This document shows, piece after piece, positions 8,398 to 18,653 of a DNA stretch of 64,000 nt. Below the pieces are notes generated by a model that worked only from the letters and a program-made list of their open reading frames with translations, was not told the origin of the DNA and ran no database searches. The DNA is from Entoloma clypeatum (Eukaryota > Basidiomycota > Agaricomycetes > Agaricales > Entolomataceae), in assembly GCA_963565915.1 (NCBI GenBank), contig OY751490.1, positions 1,922,001 through 1,986,000 of the forward strand, read 5' to 3'. A program made the translations under genes and the position numbers. The first letter of the stretch is position 1. Every line of letters begins with the position of its first letter.

Positions 8398-10764
8398 TAA
8401 CAACGCCATCGGAGGGGCTGGTCCCACTAGTTGTGGCAGTTTGCGTGGGTTCTGGTCCAGGTCCTGTAGGTGCGACACCCTCCATACCATCCAGAACCTC
8501 AAAGCGATTACGATCAGTGGGGACAAGGGTTGCAACCTTGGCCGCCGTCGTGGTGGTGGGGCGGGCAGCCTTGGCTGCTTTGCGAGACGCATCCTTCGTA
8601 GCGGCTTTAACATATGCCTTACGGTGGAAAGAGGGGTCGAAGCGGTTCTTCCAGAACTTGCATATGGTGGAGTCAGAACGGTGGTCTTCACCACAGTTGC
8701 GACACCTTGGGGCGTGGTCGCACGGCTGCCCAGCAGGGGTGGGAGCGATGGGGGGATTGGCTTTAGGCGCGCCCTTGCAACAGGGGGCGTGATGCCTGTG
8801 GTTGTCGACGTGGTGAGGGCCACCACACGCGGAACAGAGTTGGGGTCTAGAGGGGCAGCCAGTTCCATTGTCTCGGATCTGATGCCCCCATTGGAAGCAG
8901 TTTCTGCAGAGGGGGATGCCGATGCGCTTGTCCGCCTGTCTGATGGGGGAGGGCCTAAAGTTCGCTTCGACGTTCCAGCGAATCTTGGTCTTGATGAGGG
9001 TGTTCAGGGTAGCCCCGCTCTGGGAGTCCTGGATGTCGAAATAGACTGTACACGTATCCGCAGTTTTTGAATAGGTGACGATCCGAGCAGCAGACGTGAG
9101 GGCAACTCGTTTCCTCATGACAGCAAAGCAGTGTTTCGTGATGATTTTGCCAATGGCCTCAGATGAAATAGGTTCATCGTTGAGGACGCGGGGTACGCCA
9201 GTCAACTTTAGGAAGGATTTAGATGTCGGAAGATAGACATTGATCTCCGCATCGTCAGCTTCGAGCAAGCGCTCAACGAACTTGCCGATGTTGGTGAGTT
9301 CGACATCGGTGGGGACGACCCGACCGGTGGAACTGATGGTTTTCATCCTCAATCCTTCAGGGCATAAGTCAGCAGCCTCGAGGGAGAGAGGAGAGTTGAG
9401 GTTCGCAAGCGCTTCAAGAGCAGCTTTATGAACCTCGTCGCGTTTCTTGAAAAGAGCCCACTCGGAGCTCGATATCATGACAAAGCGCCTGTTGGCGCCC
9501 TTGGTGGTCGAGGACACTCTGGGCTTAGGAACCGCAGGAGCCTTCGGGGTGGGTACATCGCCTCCAGTTTCTGCAGGCGCTTTGCCCGTAGGCGCGGCGT
9601 GTGCTCCACTCTTGGCTTTGTTGGCGTAGGAAGGCCTGGGAGCTCTGTTGTAGGCAGAGCCCCTGGGTGGTAAGGGCGGGAATGCCGACGTGTCGTCGAT
9701 CCTGGGGGCTCGCTTGACCGTTCCAGAGGGTGGACCCTTGGAAGGCTGGGCTGCTGGGGCAGGCGCCAAGGGTAAACCCTTGGTGCCGCGTGGAATCGGG
9801 GCCTTACCAGAGCTAGAAGCTTTGGGAGGGGCAGGGGATTTGTGGACTCGCCAGGAGTCCGACATGGAGGCGTCCGCCGCCTGTGAGGTGGTGGGGGTTT
9901 TGGAAGGAGGAGGAGCTTTGGACTTACCCTTGCCTTGGGAGGCGGGGGTCGGGGGACGTAGTCCTTGTGAGTGAGATTGCCGTCCTCGTTAAGAGTGAAG
10001 CCGAGTTTGTCGCCCATGAGAGCGAAGAGCATGAAGAACTCATCTTTGAGGACTCCATCGGAAGCGACGGCGTCACGTGTGATGCCTCGAATGATGATCC
10101 GCTGTGCCAATGAGATGACGGCGGCAGAGAGGGTGGCCGTGTTGAGCCGAGTGAGGGTGCCGCCAGAGGCCAGACCGAAGTCGATAGCCTCGCCGACAGT
10201 TTTGAGTGCAGCGACCATTGCAACGAGGTTGTCCTCGCTGTCACCTGCCATGTTGACCTGTAACTCACTGGGGATGAGATCTTGATTCGGGTTGTTGAGT
10301 ACATAGTCCGGAACATTCTCGAATGTCACGAGTCCGGCGTTAGCAGGAAGCGTGATGGAAGAGTGTCTCGTTGCCTCGGCACGCCCACTGAAGGGGGTGT
10401 CGCTGCGGTAGACAGTCTGAGTGGGAGCTAGAGGCCCCACAGAAATGAGCTGGTCGACATCTGGAAGAGTGTTGACATCAATCGGTTCTTCTGACCAGTT
10501 GCCAGTGGGATTGCCTTCCACAGGGCTGATAGATCCAAGGGCAGACTTGCGAGCCTTCTGCCTGAGACGGATTTCCTCAGCCTTACCAGATGGTGCGGGA
10601 GAGGTTGGGGTTTGAGTGCGATCGGCTGGAGAGTCCGGCCAATCCAGGGAGACGGGGGGCTTGGCGACAGATTGGGTGTCGATCCTGGTCGATCTAGCGA
10701 GCGATGGAGCCTTAAGGGCCCGACCACCGCCAGAGGAGGAGGGGGGTTCATCATGAAAGGACAT
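8390..10764 (-). CDS. LINE ORF1: nucleic-acid-binding gag-like protein, frameshifted
   Basis: Starts at ATG 10764 (MSFHDEPPSSSGG) and ends at TGA 8390-8392. The N-terminal frame is clear to about DGNLTHKDYVPRP (near 9960). The homologous Pro/Lys/Ser-rich sequence then continues in another frame (PASQGKGKSKAPPP) down to 8390, so a one-base shift lies in a G/C-rich run at about 9935-9958. The C-terminal half has a conserved RNA-binding type core and three zinc knuckles (CRNCFQWGHQ, CSACGGPHH, CRNCGEDHRSDSTIC). It is expected to coat element RNA. The shift could be a mutation, an assembly error in a homopolymer-rich run, or recoding; a mutation seems most likely. Confidence 0.88.
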
Positions 10765-10858
10765 GTTGAGCTATGATCTACTACAACCAGCAACAATCGA
10801 TGAAAAAGACGCGGGCGCCTAATCACGATGGTGGTGGTTAGAGGAAGAGGAAGGCGAT

Positions 10859-10875
10859 GTGGTTTCTTGCTCCTT
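10859..10875. repeat. LINE target-site duplication, copy 2
   Basis: Identical 17-mer to 4269-4285. It sits at the 5' end of the LINE, 69 bp before the tRNA gene. Partial similarity extends a little further left (agaggaagg on both sides), so the duplication may be slightly longer with a 4-bp difference. Confidence 0.92.
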
Positions 10876-10944
10876 GAAACGCGCGAACAAAACGGCCCCA
10901 CACCACGAGACGACTTGTGCATCTGATCAATGAGCTCCTCAAGT

Positions 10945-11026
10945 GGCCTTGTAGTCTAGAGGTACGATACTTGCTTTGGGTGATTGACAATTGCAAGTGG
11001 CCTGGGTTCGATTCCCAGCAAGGCCC
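10945..11026 (+). tRNA. tRNA-Pro (anticodon TGG) with an 11-nt intron
   Basis: The cloverleaf folds by eye. Acceptor arm GGCCTTG pairs with CAAGGCC. Anticodon stem CTTGC (10970-10974) pairs with GCAAG (10993-10997) around loop TTTGGGT, giving anticodon TGG at 10977-10979. T arm CTGGG-TTCGATT-CCCAG is perfect, with discriminator C. An extra TGATTGACAAT (10981-10991) sits one base after the anticodon, the canonical nuclear tRNA intron position. The A and B boxes are internal. The copia LTR and the LINE both lie directly upstream of this Pol III gene. Confidence 0.93.
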
Positions 11027-11036
11027 CTCAGTTTCA

Positions 11037-11051
11037 TTTTCCGTTTTTTTT
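11037..11051 (+). terminator. RNA polymerase III terminator of tRNA-Pro
   Basis: A TTTT run about 11 nt past the tRNA 3' end, followed closely by an eight-T run at 11044-11051. Oligo-T on the sense strand is the standard Pol III stop. Confidence 0.8.
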
Positions 11052-11273
11052 GCCACCGACGATGCCAACATCACGTCATCGGCACCAAGACAACCGCTTT
11101 TGTTTCCTCTTCGAATTGTGGCTATTCTCACAACAAGGACGCAGTGGGAGCCGCTTGGGAGAACAACACTTCAAGAATACAAGACAAAAGTGATGTCTCT
11201 TTTATAAACGTCCATCCCCGTCTTTCCAGTGTACTCGTCCGACCTCTATAACGATCATTACCAACACAGAAGC

Positions 11274-12588
11274 ATGACTATCCCGCCGCACCATTCAATC
11301 TACCAGGGTCTCTGGGGAAACCAATGCAATGCACCATGTTGTACCTGCGGCTGCCCTTACCCCAAGTGCGTCCGTTTGTCTTCCATCTCTAGTGAAACCA
11401 ATGTTTACACCCCTTCGTCCACAAGACCACCACCACCAACCGCCTTGACTCTGACACCGCTCAAACATGGTATTCCATTACCAACGAACCCGTGGTACCT
11501 ATACTCTGATCCTGGAGCCTCCAAACAAGGCCTTCTGCCGGCATACACCCCAGCGTTCGATGTCTTCCAAGCCCACCTGCCACCAATCACAGGAGCTAAT
11601 GTCTTCCCACAACCGTACCTGCCGCCATACAGCACTGGAGCCAATGTCTTCAAACGAACAGACCTGCCTGCAGAATGTGCCTATGACCCGCACACGTCAT
11701 CAGAAACGAGCTCCGACTCTTCAGAAAGTTTACAATTCCATGTATCGCGCCAGCGCCGAAATTCGATGGCGGTTAAGAAGCGTTCCACACCGAATCTCAA
11801 GGCAGCAAATTCCCGGCGAGTTCGAAAACGAGCGAGCGTGGTAGTGTTGAGAGCCCCAGTCTCGATCCCAGTCTCGCCGGTCGTAACGCTGGGACAGTCT
11901 CTTGACCCGTTGGTCGTAGTGGGGCGTCCGGATAGCTGGAGACGTGACTACAAACCGCCAAGCCGCGCTCGAACCTTGTCCCGCAAGTTGACACAATGCA
12001 TCAACAACGCAATAGGCAAGTAGCGTGCCTGACGATACACCATGAACATACAATTAACCGACCTCGTCATGCAATGCAGGTCCAGGAAGGTGCGACTACA
12101 AGTTGACGCCGCTGCTGGAATACGTCGCACCCGAGAACCATCCGATAGGGTATGACATCCGCCTAGACCCCTTCGAGAATGACGTCCAGTTCCTGAACCT
12201 CTTCCGGGCGTCCAGCGCAATGGACTATTTTCAACCTGCGACTGTTCCTCCTCAGAGAGAGATGTGTTTTTGGCATCCGCGCTTGCCGTGGTACATCCAC
12301 GTCCGCCGAAATGATGGGGACGGTATCACTATTCAGGATGTTCTGTGCCAGATATACCAACACCTCTCGACACGCCTTCGCCGCAAGGACATTTACAACG
12401 ACGTTTTGGATTGGCGCACTCGTGAAAGCTTATTAACGGCATATACTCATCGATGTGGCAGTGACGCCGAGTCTTTGAACGGCGGGCTATTGCGCATGGA
12501 CTTTCTCGAATTCGATGTCTTATTTCTGGGTTTGAAGAAGAGCAGAAACGGTATGTGGGAGATCAAGACTCTTGAAGCAGAACGTTAG
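11274..12588 (+). CDS. DUF6699-like protein of unknown function
   Basis: Two-exon model 11274-12019 and 12090-12588, 414 aa, phase-consistent. The start is the ATG of MTIPPHHSIYQGLWGNQ. The N-terminal half is Pro/Ser/Thr rich with a small Cys cluster (CCTCGCPYPKC) and is probably disordered. The C-terminal half (LTPLLEYVAPENHPIGYDIR, FWHPRLPWYIHVRR, then ITIQDVLCQIYQHLSTRLRR) has the look of DUF6699, a domain common in agaricomycete proteins of unknown role: hydrophobic strand, W-x-I-x-V, then a T/I-x-DVL helix. The acceptor site is uncertain by some bases because several AGs lie close together. It ends tail-to-tail with the PER1-like gene, 238 bp away. Confidence 0.7.
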
Positions 12589-12826
12589 TAGGGGGCCCTG
12601 ATTTATCGTCCACTCGGATTCTGTGCCATATTGCGCTGATTATGTTTTTCTTGTCTGGATTGTAACAAGCACGCTTCGAGATGCTGACCTTAATGAACAT
12701 GATATTTTTCCGAAAGGAACGTCGGTTTCGGCAACGATATCAAAATGGTGTGACAGACCTGAGGTTATAGGTTTTTTATAAGGACAGACAGTAGACAGTT
12801 GATCCACACCAACCAAGGGTCCTGCA

Positions 12827-13895
12827 TCACACCCGTTGCACCCCCCAACCCAGATCCAGGGAATCATCAAGCAAAAATCCATACCACAACAGCGCGATCG
12901 GCGCAGTTGACAGGTGCCAAAGGGCATGAGCGTCTATCACCCGCCCCCAGGGAGGGAAATCAAAGAGCTCGAGTGCCGTGGCCCCCGTGGTAAGAGCGAC
13001 AAAGATCGTTGCTTTACCGACGAAGCTTGGACGGTAAGACTTGGGTTTGGCTGGAAATCGCCGAATGAGGGATATAGGCAAACCATATATGAGCCATAGA
13101 GCATTGTGTGTGAGGCCGAGAGCAAGGTTGAAAGCCATGTTATAGGTATAATCAAATCGTGGAAGAAGTGACAGGTAGGAGACATGTGCCACGTATGCAA
13201 TGATACAAAGCAGGGTCCAGAACCTCAGCAGACCACCAGAGCGAGGTTTGACTGAGGAGCTGGTGAGGCGATATGATTGCTTAGGATAAAGGTGGAACAA
13301 GCGGATAACGGTGTAGTAGAGGGCATATAGTATTGCCAATGCAGCAGAGAAATAGTCCATTTTCTCAGTGAAGGGAAGGTCTGCATGAGAGATTATGAGG
13401 TTGGTGTTGGCGCCCTGCTCGAAGTATGAACTTGCCTCGGGTATGGAACATAGAGGACCAAATCCACGCGTTGATGCTCGTGAAGGCCCAGACGAGGTAA
13501 TAGGACTTCATAGGATGATCTTTGTGCATTCTTTTCCGAACTTTCGACGCCCCACGAGCATGGGCCCAGAGATTCAAGAGCGAAAACGCCACAGAGGCGG
13601 GTTCTTGCATCCCAACGAGGCGCCAGAACGGCCACTTCCCGTAAAATTGCTGGACCACGACGCCCTTTTTGAGATCACGATCCGTTAAGTCGTGCATACA
13701 GGAATATTTGCAGTCATCGGTGCATGTCCAACGCGTGAGCTGGAGAGCCAGAGGAAGAGCCGGAGGGGTTGAAAAGTGGCAGCGGTTTGACTCGCAATGC
13801 TGAACGCAATTTTGAAAGTCGGAAGACCGGTCACCGGAGGAGGCAAATGAGACACCAATGAGGACAATCATTGTGAACGCGCGAGCTATACGCAT
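12827..13895 (-). CDS. PER1: PER1/PGAP3-like GPI-anchor lipid remodelling protein
   Basis: Exons 13895-13436 and 13380-12827, 337 aa. It has an N-terminal signal peptide (TMIVLIGVSFAS), a Cys-rich lumenal segment (NCVQHCESNRCHF, TCTDDCKYSCMHD), then about seven membrane segments. Family marks include WPFWRLVGMQEPASV, the FHTRDLPFTEKMDYFSA block made by the splice junction, and the C-terminal ALWHLSTAP. PER1/PGAP3 proteins act in the ER/Golgi to remove the unsaturated sn-2 acyl chain of GPI anchors (CREST superfamily). The 55-nt intron begins GCAAGT and ends CAG, a GC-AG intron; only this junction restores the conserved FHTRD-TEK sequence. The gene is head-to-head with the deacetylase gene. 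Confidence 0.92.
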
Positions 13896-14209
13896 CGTAT
13901 TTGGGGGTCGCCAACGAAATCTCTCTCAGCTCGTCGTTGAGGAAGGCGTCGAGAGTCGTGGGAACTTGGGTGCTGACATGATCATTTTGCCGACTCCGAC
14001 TCGGAGCGAGACTCGCCTCCACCATGCGAATACAAAATCCAGCATCCAGATGATATAAGAAACGCAGCCATTGAGAATTGCTTTCATTAGATTGTATGCC
14101 TCGTGTCTATTTCCAACCGCACTTGGCACTAATATTGACATTGGCAAGTCCAGGTCCAGGCCTGAGCTCATTGCCACGCTAACGCATCGAACGAACGCAA
14201 ACTCTTCGC
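13896..14209. promoter_or_regulatory. Shared divergent promoter region, PER1 and HDAC genes
   Basis: 314 bp separate the two start codons, so the region must hold both promoters. No clear TATA box was recognised. Several short ORFs here are shadows. Confidence 0.55.
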
Positions 14210-16151
14210 ATGGTCCGCACATCACAGACGACGACTTTCTCTTCTTCTCCGTACTTCTTCGATCGGGGACCACATGGTATAGCGCAACCAATCACGGAAC
14301 GAATCCATGTAAGTTCAGACCCGCGCGTGAGATAGGACATTCAATTGACCCAAATTACCAAGCCACATTCGCGACCAATTGTATCATATTACGCACCAAA
14401 AGGTGTTGGGGGACACCACTATGGAGTATACAACACTTCTTAATGCACTTGCGCAGAGCTGATGTCTCTGTAATTAAGGAGCGACATCCTATGAAGCCTC
14501 ATCGCCTGACACTGACAAATGCACTTGTAATGGGCTATGGGCTTGACAAACAGATCCACCATATTTTTGACCCACGACCAGCGACACAAGCTGAACTCGA
14601 GATCTACCACGACCATGATTATATCGATTTTCTTTCCAAGTAAGTACACCTCCCAAAGATTTATCAATTGCAACGCATTACACGAGAAAGGTGCTAATGC
14701 AACAGTCAGAGTGACTCCCGGAAACCAGGCCCAAATGAGACAGCTGATTGACACATTCAACTGTGTAGAGGACTGCCCCATCTTCGCAGACATGTTTGAT
14801 TTCTGCCGTATGTATACCGGGGGATCTCTTGCTGGGGCTCGCAAACTTTCGGCAGGGACCACTGACATCGCCATCAATTGGTCAGGCGGTTTGCATCACG
14901 CTAAGCGAGGCGAAGCCAGTGGCTTCTGTTATGTCAACGATATAGTTCTTGCCATTCTGGAACTCCTAAGGTTTGTTCTGATTTGTTGCGTTTGTGACTT
15001 CTTTATCGATGACCGAGACTTTGTGCAACAGATACCATCCACGAGTTTTGTACATTGACATTGACATTCACCACGGGGATGGCGTCGAGCTTGCTTTCTA
15101 CCATAGCAACCGCGTAATGACGGTATCCTTCCACAAGTACACGGGCGAGTTCTTCCCAGGAACCGGCAAGCTCGACGACAATGGTAGCGGGCTGGGTAAA
15201 CATTTTTGTCTTAATGTGCCCTTGCTGGACGGCATTGATGACGATATGTATCTCACCATTTTCAAGACGGTCATCGACGATACAGTTACTGTCTTTCGCC
15301 CCTCTTCTATCGTCCTCCAATGTGGTGCTGACTCTCTCGGCTGCGATCGCCTCGGCGCGTTCAACCTGTCTATCGCAGCCCACGGAGAATGTGTCAACTT
15401 CGTTCGGAAGTACAATGTCCCCTTGCTGGTCCTAGGTGGAGGAGGTTATACTATTAAAAATGTCAGCCGCTGCTGGACATACGAAACGGCTGTTCTTGTG
15501 GGCGCAACAATACCCGACGAGCTTCCTGCGACTGTCTACGACTCCTTCTTCGCCGATTCTCACTGGAAGCTGCACCCTCCGCTAACTGGCAAAGTCGATA
15601 ATCAAAACTCCCCAGCTTCGTTGCAGCGCATTACGATAAGCATTCGTGACAAGCTTCGATATTTACAAGGCGCGCCTAGCGTTGCCATGCAGGAAATTCC
15701 ACCCGATCTTGAGGGACTCCTCGAGGACGAAGAACGTACGGCAGAAGAGAAACAGGAAGAGAGGGGCACCGCCCGCGCCGGCGAACACAGGACGGAGCCC
15801 AGCCCAGCAGCACCAAACGAATTTTTCGATGGAGAGAACGACAATGATCACAATGACGATGCTGTATCCTCGGCGACTGGACCTAACGGGAGAGGAGCGG
15901 GCCGCCGGCAGCAAGCCCTGCGGCGGTCCCGCGCTAGCGCACGGCGTGGGAGGGTGACAGCTACCCCCTCTACAGCCCGTGAAGACGTAGACGACGACCC
16001 AGAAGAGGCGGTTGCTCCGCCTACCCGACGAGGTCGGGGGAGAGGGCGGAGGGGCGGAAGAGGGCGTGGAAAGGCCGGTGATAAAGAAAATAGCAATCCT
16101 GTGACGGATTCGAACTCGGCCACTCCCATGGACGTTGAGCTCGACGTCTGA
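14210..16151 (+). CDS. HOS2: Class I histone deacetylase, Hos2/Rpd3 type
   Basis: Exons 14210-14308, 14363-14425, 14479-14639, 14710-14970 and 15032-16151, 567 aa, all phases agree. After a short N-terminus come [42 protein letters not shown], the active-site segment [16 protein letters not shown], the zinc ligands in [19 protein letters not shown] and catalytic [14 protein letters not shown]. Such enzymes remove acetyl groups from histone tails in nuclear complexes (Set3C for Hos2, Sin3 for Rpd3). The ERHPMKPHR start favours the Hos2 branch over Rpd3. The last about 130 residues are acidic, then RG-rich ([16 protein letters not shown]), unlike the compact catalytic core and reminiscent of AT-hook or RGG tails. 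Confidence 0.93.
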
Positions 16152-16945
16152 GTTCTTCGACATTGGCATCAAGTTCTTGTGATTGGCCTTTCCCAGATGT
16201 TCTCGTATAATGGTGGCACGCCTGGTGAGGGCACAAAGCTCATCGCTTTGTCCCTGACTCAGTCTCGAGCTAGGCCTTGCATTTTACACCAATGGCAGAG
16301 GGTTCTCAATCGCCTGAAGCGTGGATACACAATAGCTGATGCACTTTCTGGAGGGGGGAAATAGTGGTGGTTTCTATGATACAAGAGATCTGTCCACTTG
16401 TATCTTCGTGTTTATGCTGTTATAATCTGGTCTGCGGGCCTTTACAGCTTCACACCGCGCACGGACCGAAATTCATCGCCCGGGAGAATTCCATGCTGGA
16501 GGACGACTACTCAGGCGGGCCACTGGCCTACTTTCGAACTAGTGCGTTTGGCGCAGTTCTGGAGGACAGTGTATCACTGGAGCGTATGTGCATACCTTTC
16601 AAACATCCCTACCTTGCAACTTGAAGATTACTACACGCCTTGAACGACGTTAATTCACATGCCTCAGAATCTGTTGAAGACGTGTGTTGCAGTAAGAGGA
16701 CACTGTTGATAGCAACTAGTAAGTATCGGTCCACTCAAGTTCATGTATGAGAAATTTCGATTCTTTATTTGATTGTAGGTTTGTGGATAATGATATGAAT
16801 AATGATAGTTATGCTGCGCTATAGATACAGTATGTTCCTCTCAGAGGTCGTGATTTTGGTCGCGAAGCCGTTGTGTATGTTGAGAGAGGGTAGGTGAGTG
16901 GTAGTAAAAGTGCGCAAATTTGATGCGAAGAATGTGAGAATGAGG
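16152..16945. other. Intergenic, no gene recognised
   Basis: It contains the 3' flank of the deacetylase gene, and from about 16759 the diverged outer part of the left inverted-repeat arm. Short ORFs (16179-16643) have no recognisable protein features. Confidence 0.5.
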
Positions 16946-17835
16946 GGTGACGAAGTTGGGTTGACAAATGGATGAGGGTAGGGACGAGCTTAGTGAGAGT
17001 GGGAAATTGCCCAGGCCGCAAGGCCGCCAATAATGCCGAGGAGAGCGAGAATGAGGAGCGACCAGAGGCATCGAAGTGCCCATCTGACCTCGACTGCCCG
17101 GATCTCTTCAATGATTTTCTTGCGTTCTGCCTCTGTCTTCTCAGGCATCCACGCTAATTCAGCATCCCCATCGCAGCTGGGTGCCTGCAAAGGCGACCAA
17201 AGTATCCATGCGCCCATGATCCAGAATGGTGGGAACACTACGAAGATAGGGTAAGTTATCGATTTATGTTTGACAGAATGAATGAGAGAACACGTACGGA
17301 ATCCGAACATGAACAGGTATTTCGCAAGTGTGAGAGGCTCGGGGGCCTTCTCCGAATAAGGAGGCAGGTCGTCGTCGACATATGGAGGGGGCACGTTCGT
17401 GATGCTCAGATCATGGCGGCTCTCGTGCGTGCGTGATGAGGAGAGCGCGTATAACGCGTCGATGCTATTCTGAGAGGGCGAAGAACGCAACACATGAGTG
17501 AGGACTGGGGTGGGGGCGGGTAATGAGAACTGCGCCTCGAGGTCAACGACGGCGGTGGATGATGGGATAGTAGCAGCGGAAGGCATTGCGGAGTCGTTCG
17601 GGGGGGGCGGATGTTGGTAGACGGTACATGGCCAGGAGTCGTTTATATATCCCGCCCCACCAATCCAAGAGCAAAGCAATCCAGGCACATTGCAAACTTT
17701 CCTAATATGGTAAATTCCCGTCACATTGCTTTCTTCGTACATTGCTTTCTTCAAAACGATAACACTCACGGAACAGATCCACTCTGCAGGAATGAGCATT
17801 GCTGTCTGAATTCATACATACTTTGACTTCAAAAC
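16946..17835. repeat. Inverted repeat, left core arm (890 bp, apparently identical)
   Basis: The reverse complement matches 20266-21155. Translated products in several frames on both strands are identical, the intron is identical, and my spot comparison of bases found no difference. Weaker similarity extends outward to about 16759 and inward to about 17925. Confidence 0.88.
16990..17586 (-). CDS. PY-motif small membrane protein, copy A1
   Basis: Exons 17586-17298 and 17237-16990, 178 aa. The start ATG (MPSAATIPSS) lies about 55 nt below a TATATAAA box; the longer upstream frame is not needed. The N-terminal half is Ser/Pro rich and soluble, with PPPYVDDDLPPYS giving two PY motifs of the kind bound by WW domains (Rsp5/Nedd4 ligases). 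After KYLFMFGF, a splice junction gives FLFPPFWIMGAWIL, a first membrane segment. A Glu/Lys-rich amphipathic stretch (EKTEAERKKIIEEI) follows, then a C-terminal membrane helix (SLLILALLGIIGGLAAWAI). I know this architecture only from uncharacterised basidiomycete proteins. It appears identical to copy A2 and points away from it. Confidence 0.75.
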   Translation of the reverse strand: MPSAATIPSSTAVVDLEAQFSLPAPTPVLTHVLRSSPSQNSIDALYALSSSRTHESRHDLSITNVPPPYVDDDLPPYSEKAPEPLTLAKYLFMFGFRTCSLIHSVKHKSITYPIFVVFPPFWIMGAWILWSPLQAPSCDGDAELAWMPEKTEAERKKIIEEIRAVEVRWALRCLWSLLILALLGIIGGLAAWAISHSH

Positions 17836-18653
17836 ATTAACACACTCTGCAGGAATGACCCTCATTCAAGAACCTTCCAGAAAGGGAATTTCTTCAACTG
17901 AATGTTGCCATATGAGGCAATTTTGCCTTTCGCTGTAGGGCCCAGCATGATCGCCATCATATTTCCTTCAAGCATGAAAAACTGAACAGGTCGAGCCTTG
18001 CTGTTCGAGAATGAGGTCGGGTTCATCTCCTGCTGTGCCGAGATGCCAACTTACGTCGAGGGGTAGAGATAAGGATGACTTGGGACCCGCCCCGCGATGC
18101 CGAGTACCATGCACAGAAGTGTGGAAGACTCTCAGGATAAGTACAGTTTATTTGGCGGTGGCGAAGGGGAGTCCCCAGCGCAGGCTGCGGTCACACTGCA
18201 CAGTATTGATACCGAGGAGAGAGGTTCTTTGGGTTACATTTGTAACGACATCGAGCAAACTTGAAGCCACCAACAATGAATGGTATTCTGAGTGAGACCC
18301 TCACGGCCTCACTGATCACATACTTACAAAAGTGTTCTTGTCAGCGCGAATACTGGCCCTCGGATCGTTTTCTGGGACAGTCAAAGTACCATGTAGAAGT
18401 TATCGAATAAACGATAAATTATCTGACTGCCTTCAAGTTGCGCATCATTGACTCGGAGAATCCATCTGTACTCCGTGGGGTGCCAACAGACAGACTTGAC
18501 GCATCCCAAGGCCATCACGATTAGTACATCGCTACGCCGTGATAGAAGCTAGCCAAAAAGAATCCCTGATTTACGAGATTGGAATTTGCGTCCACTTGGC
18601 ATCCACCAGTGCGGACCATTGCATCCGATTATCTTCAAACCACTAATGCGCCC
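17587..18653. promoter_or_regulatory. Upstream region of copy A1 and spacer to copy B
   Basis: A TATATAAA box at 17642-17650 (minus strand) serves copy A1. At 17775-17860 a stretch around CACTCTGCAGGAATGA is imperfectly repeated in tandem; copy A2 lacks the second unit in this form. Inverted-repeat similarity fades near 17925. At 18135-18147 lies GGATAAGTACAGT followed by TTATTTGG, almost the same as 36053-36070. No gene was recognised. Confidence 0.5.

Larger units (their letters stand above)
4286..10858 (-). mobile_element. Near full-length non-LTR retrotransposon (LINE, Tad/I-like)
   Basis: The 6.57-kb element on the minus strand has a 5' UTR of about 94 bp, ORF1 with zinc knuckles, ORF2 with endonuclease, RT and a degenerate RNase H-like region, a 3' UTR of about 280 bp and a poly(A) tail (T tract up to 4307). 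It is flanked by a 17-bp direct repeat (4269-4285 and 10859-10875), the target-site duplication left by target-primed reverse transcription. The short 5' UTR, intact ORF2 and perfect duplication show a recent insertion with little 5' truncation. A single frameshift in ORF1 is the only visible damage. The C-terminal zinc knuckle and RNase H-like segment suggest the fungal Tad or related I-group clades; the exact clade is not settled. Confidence 0.93.

Noticed and set aside
14071..14209. Longer HDAC N-terminus from the open frame at 14071
   Set aside because: That frame does not meet the conserved RPIVSYY exon; the frame from ATG 14210 does, through a GTAAGT intron.
16364..16643. Overlapping 81-86 codon ORFs after the HDAC gene
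   Set aside because: No motif, no composition signal, and two frames equally open.
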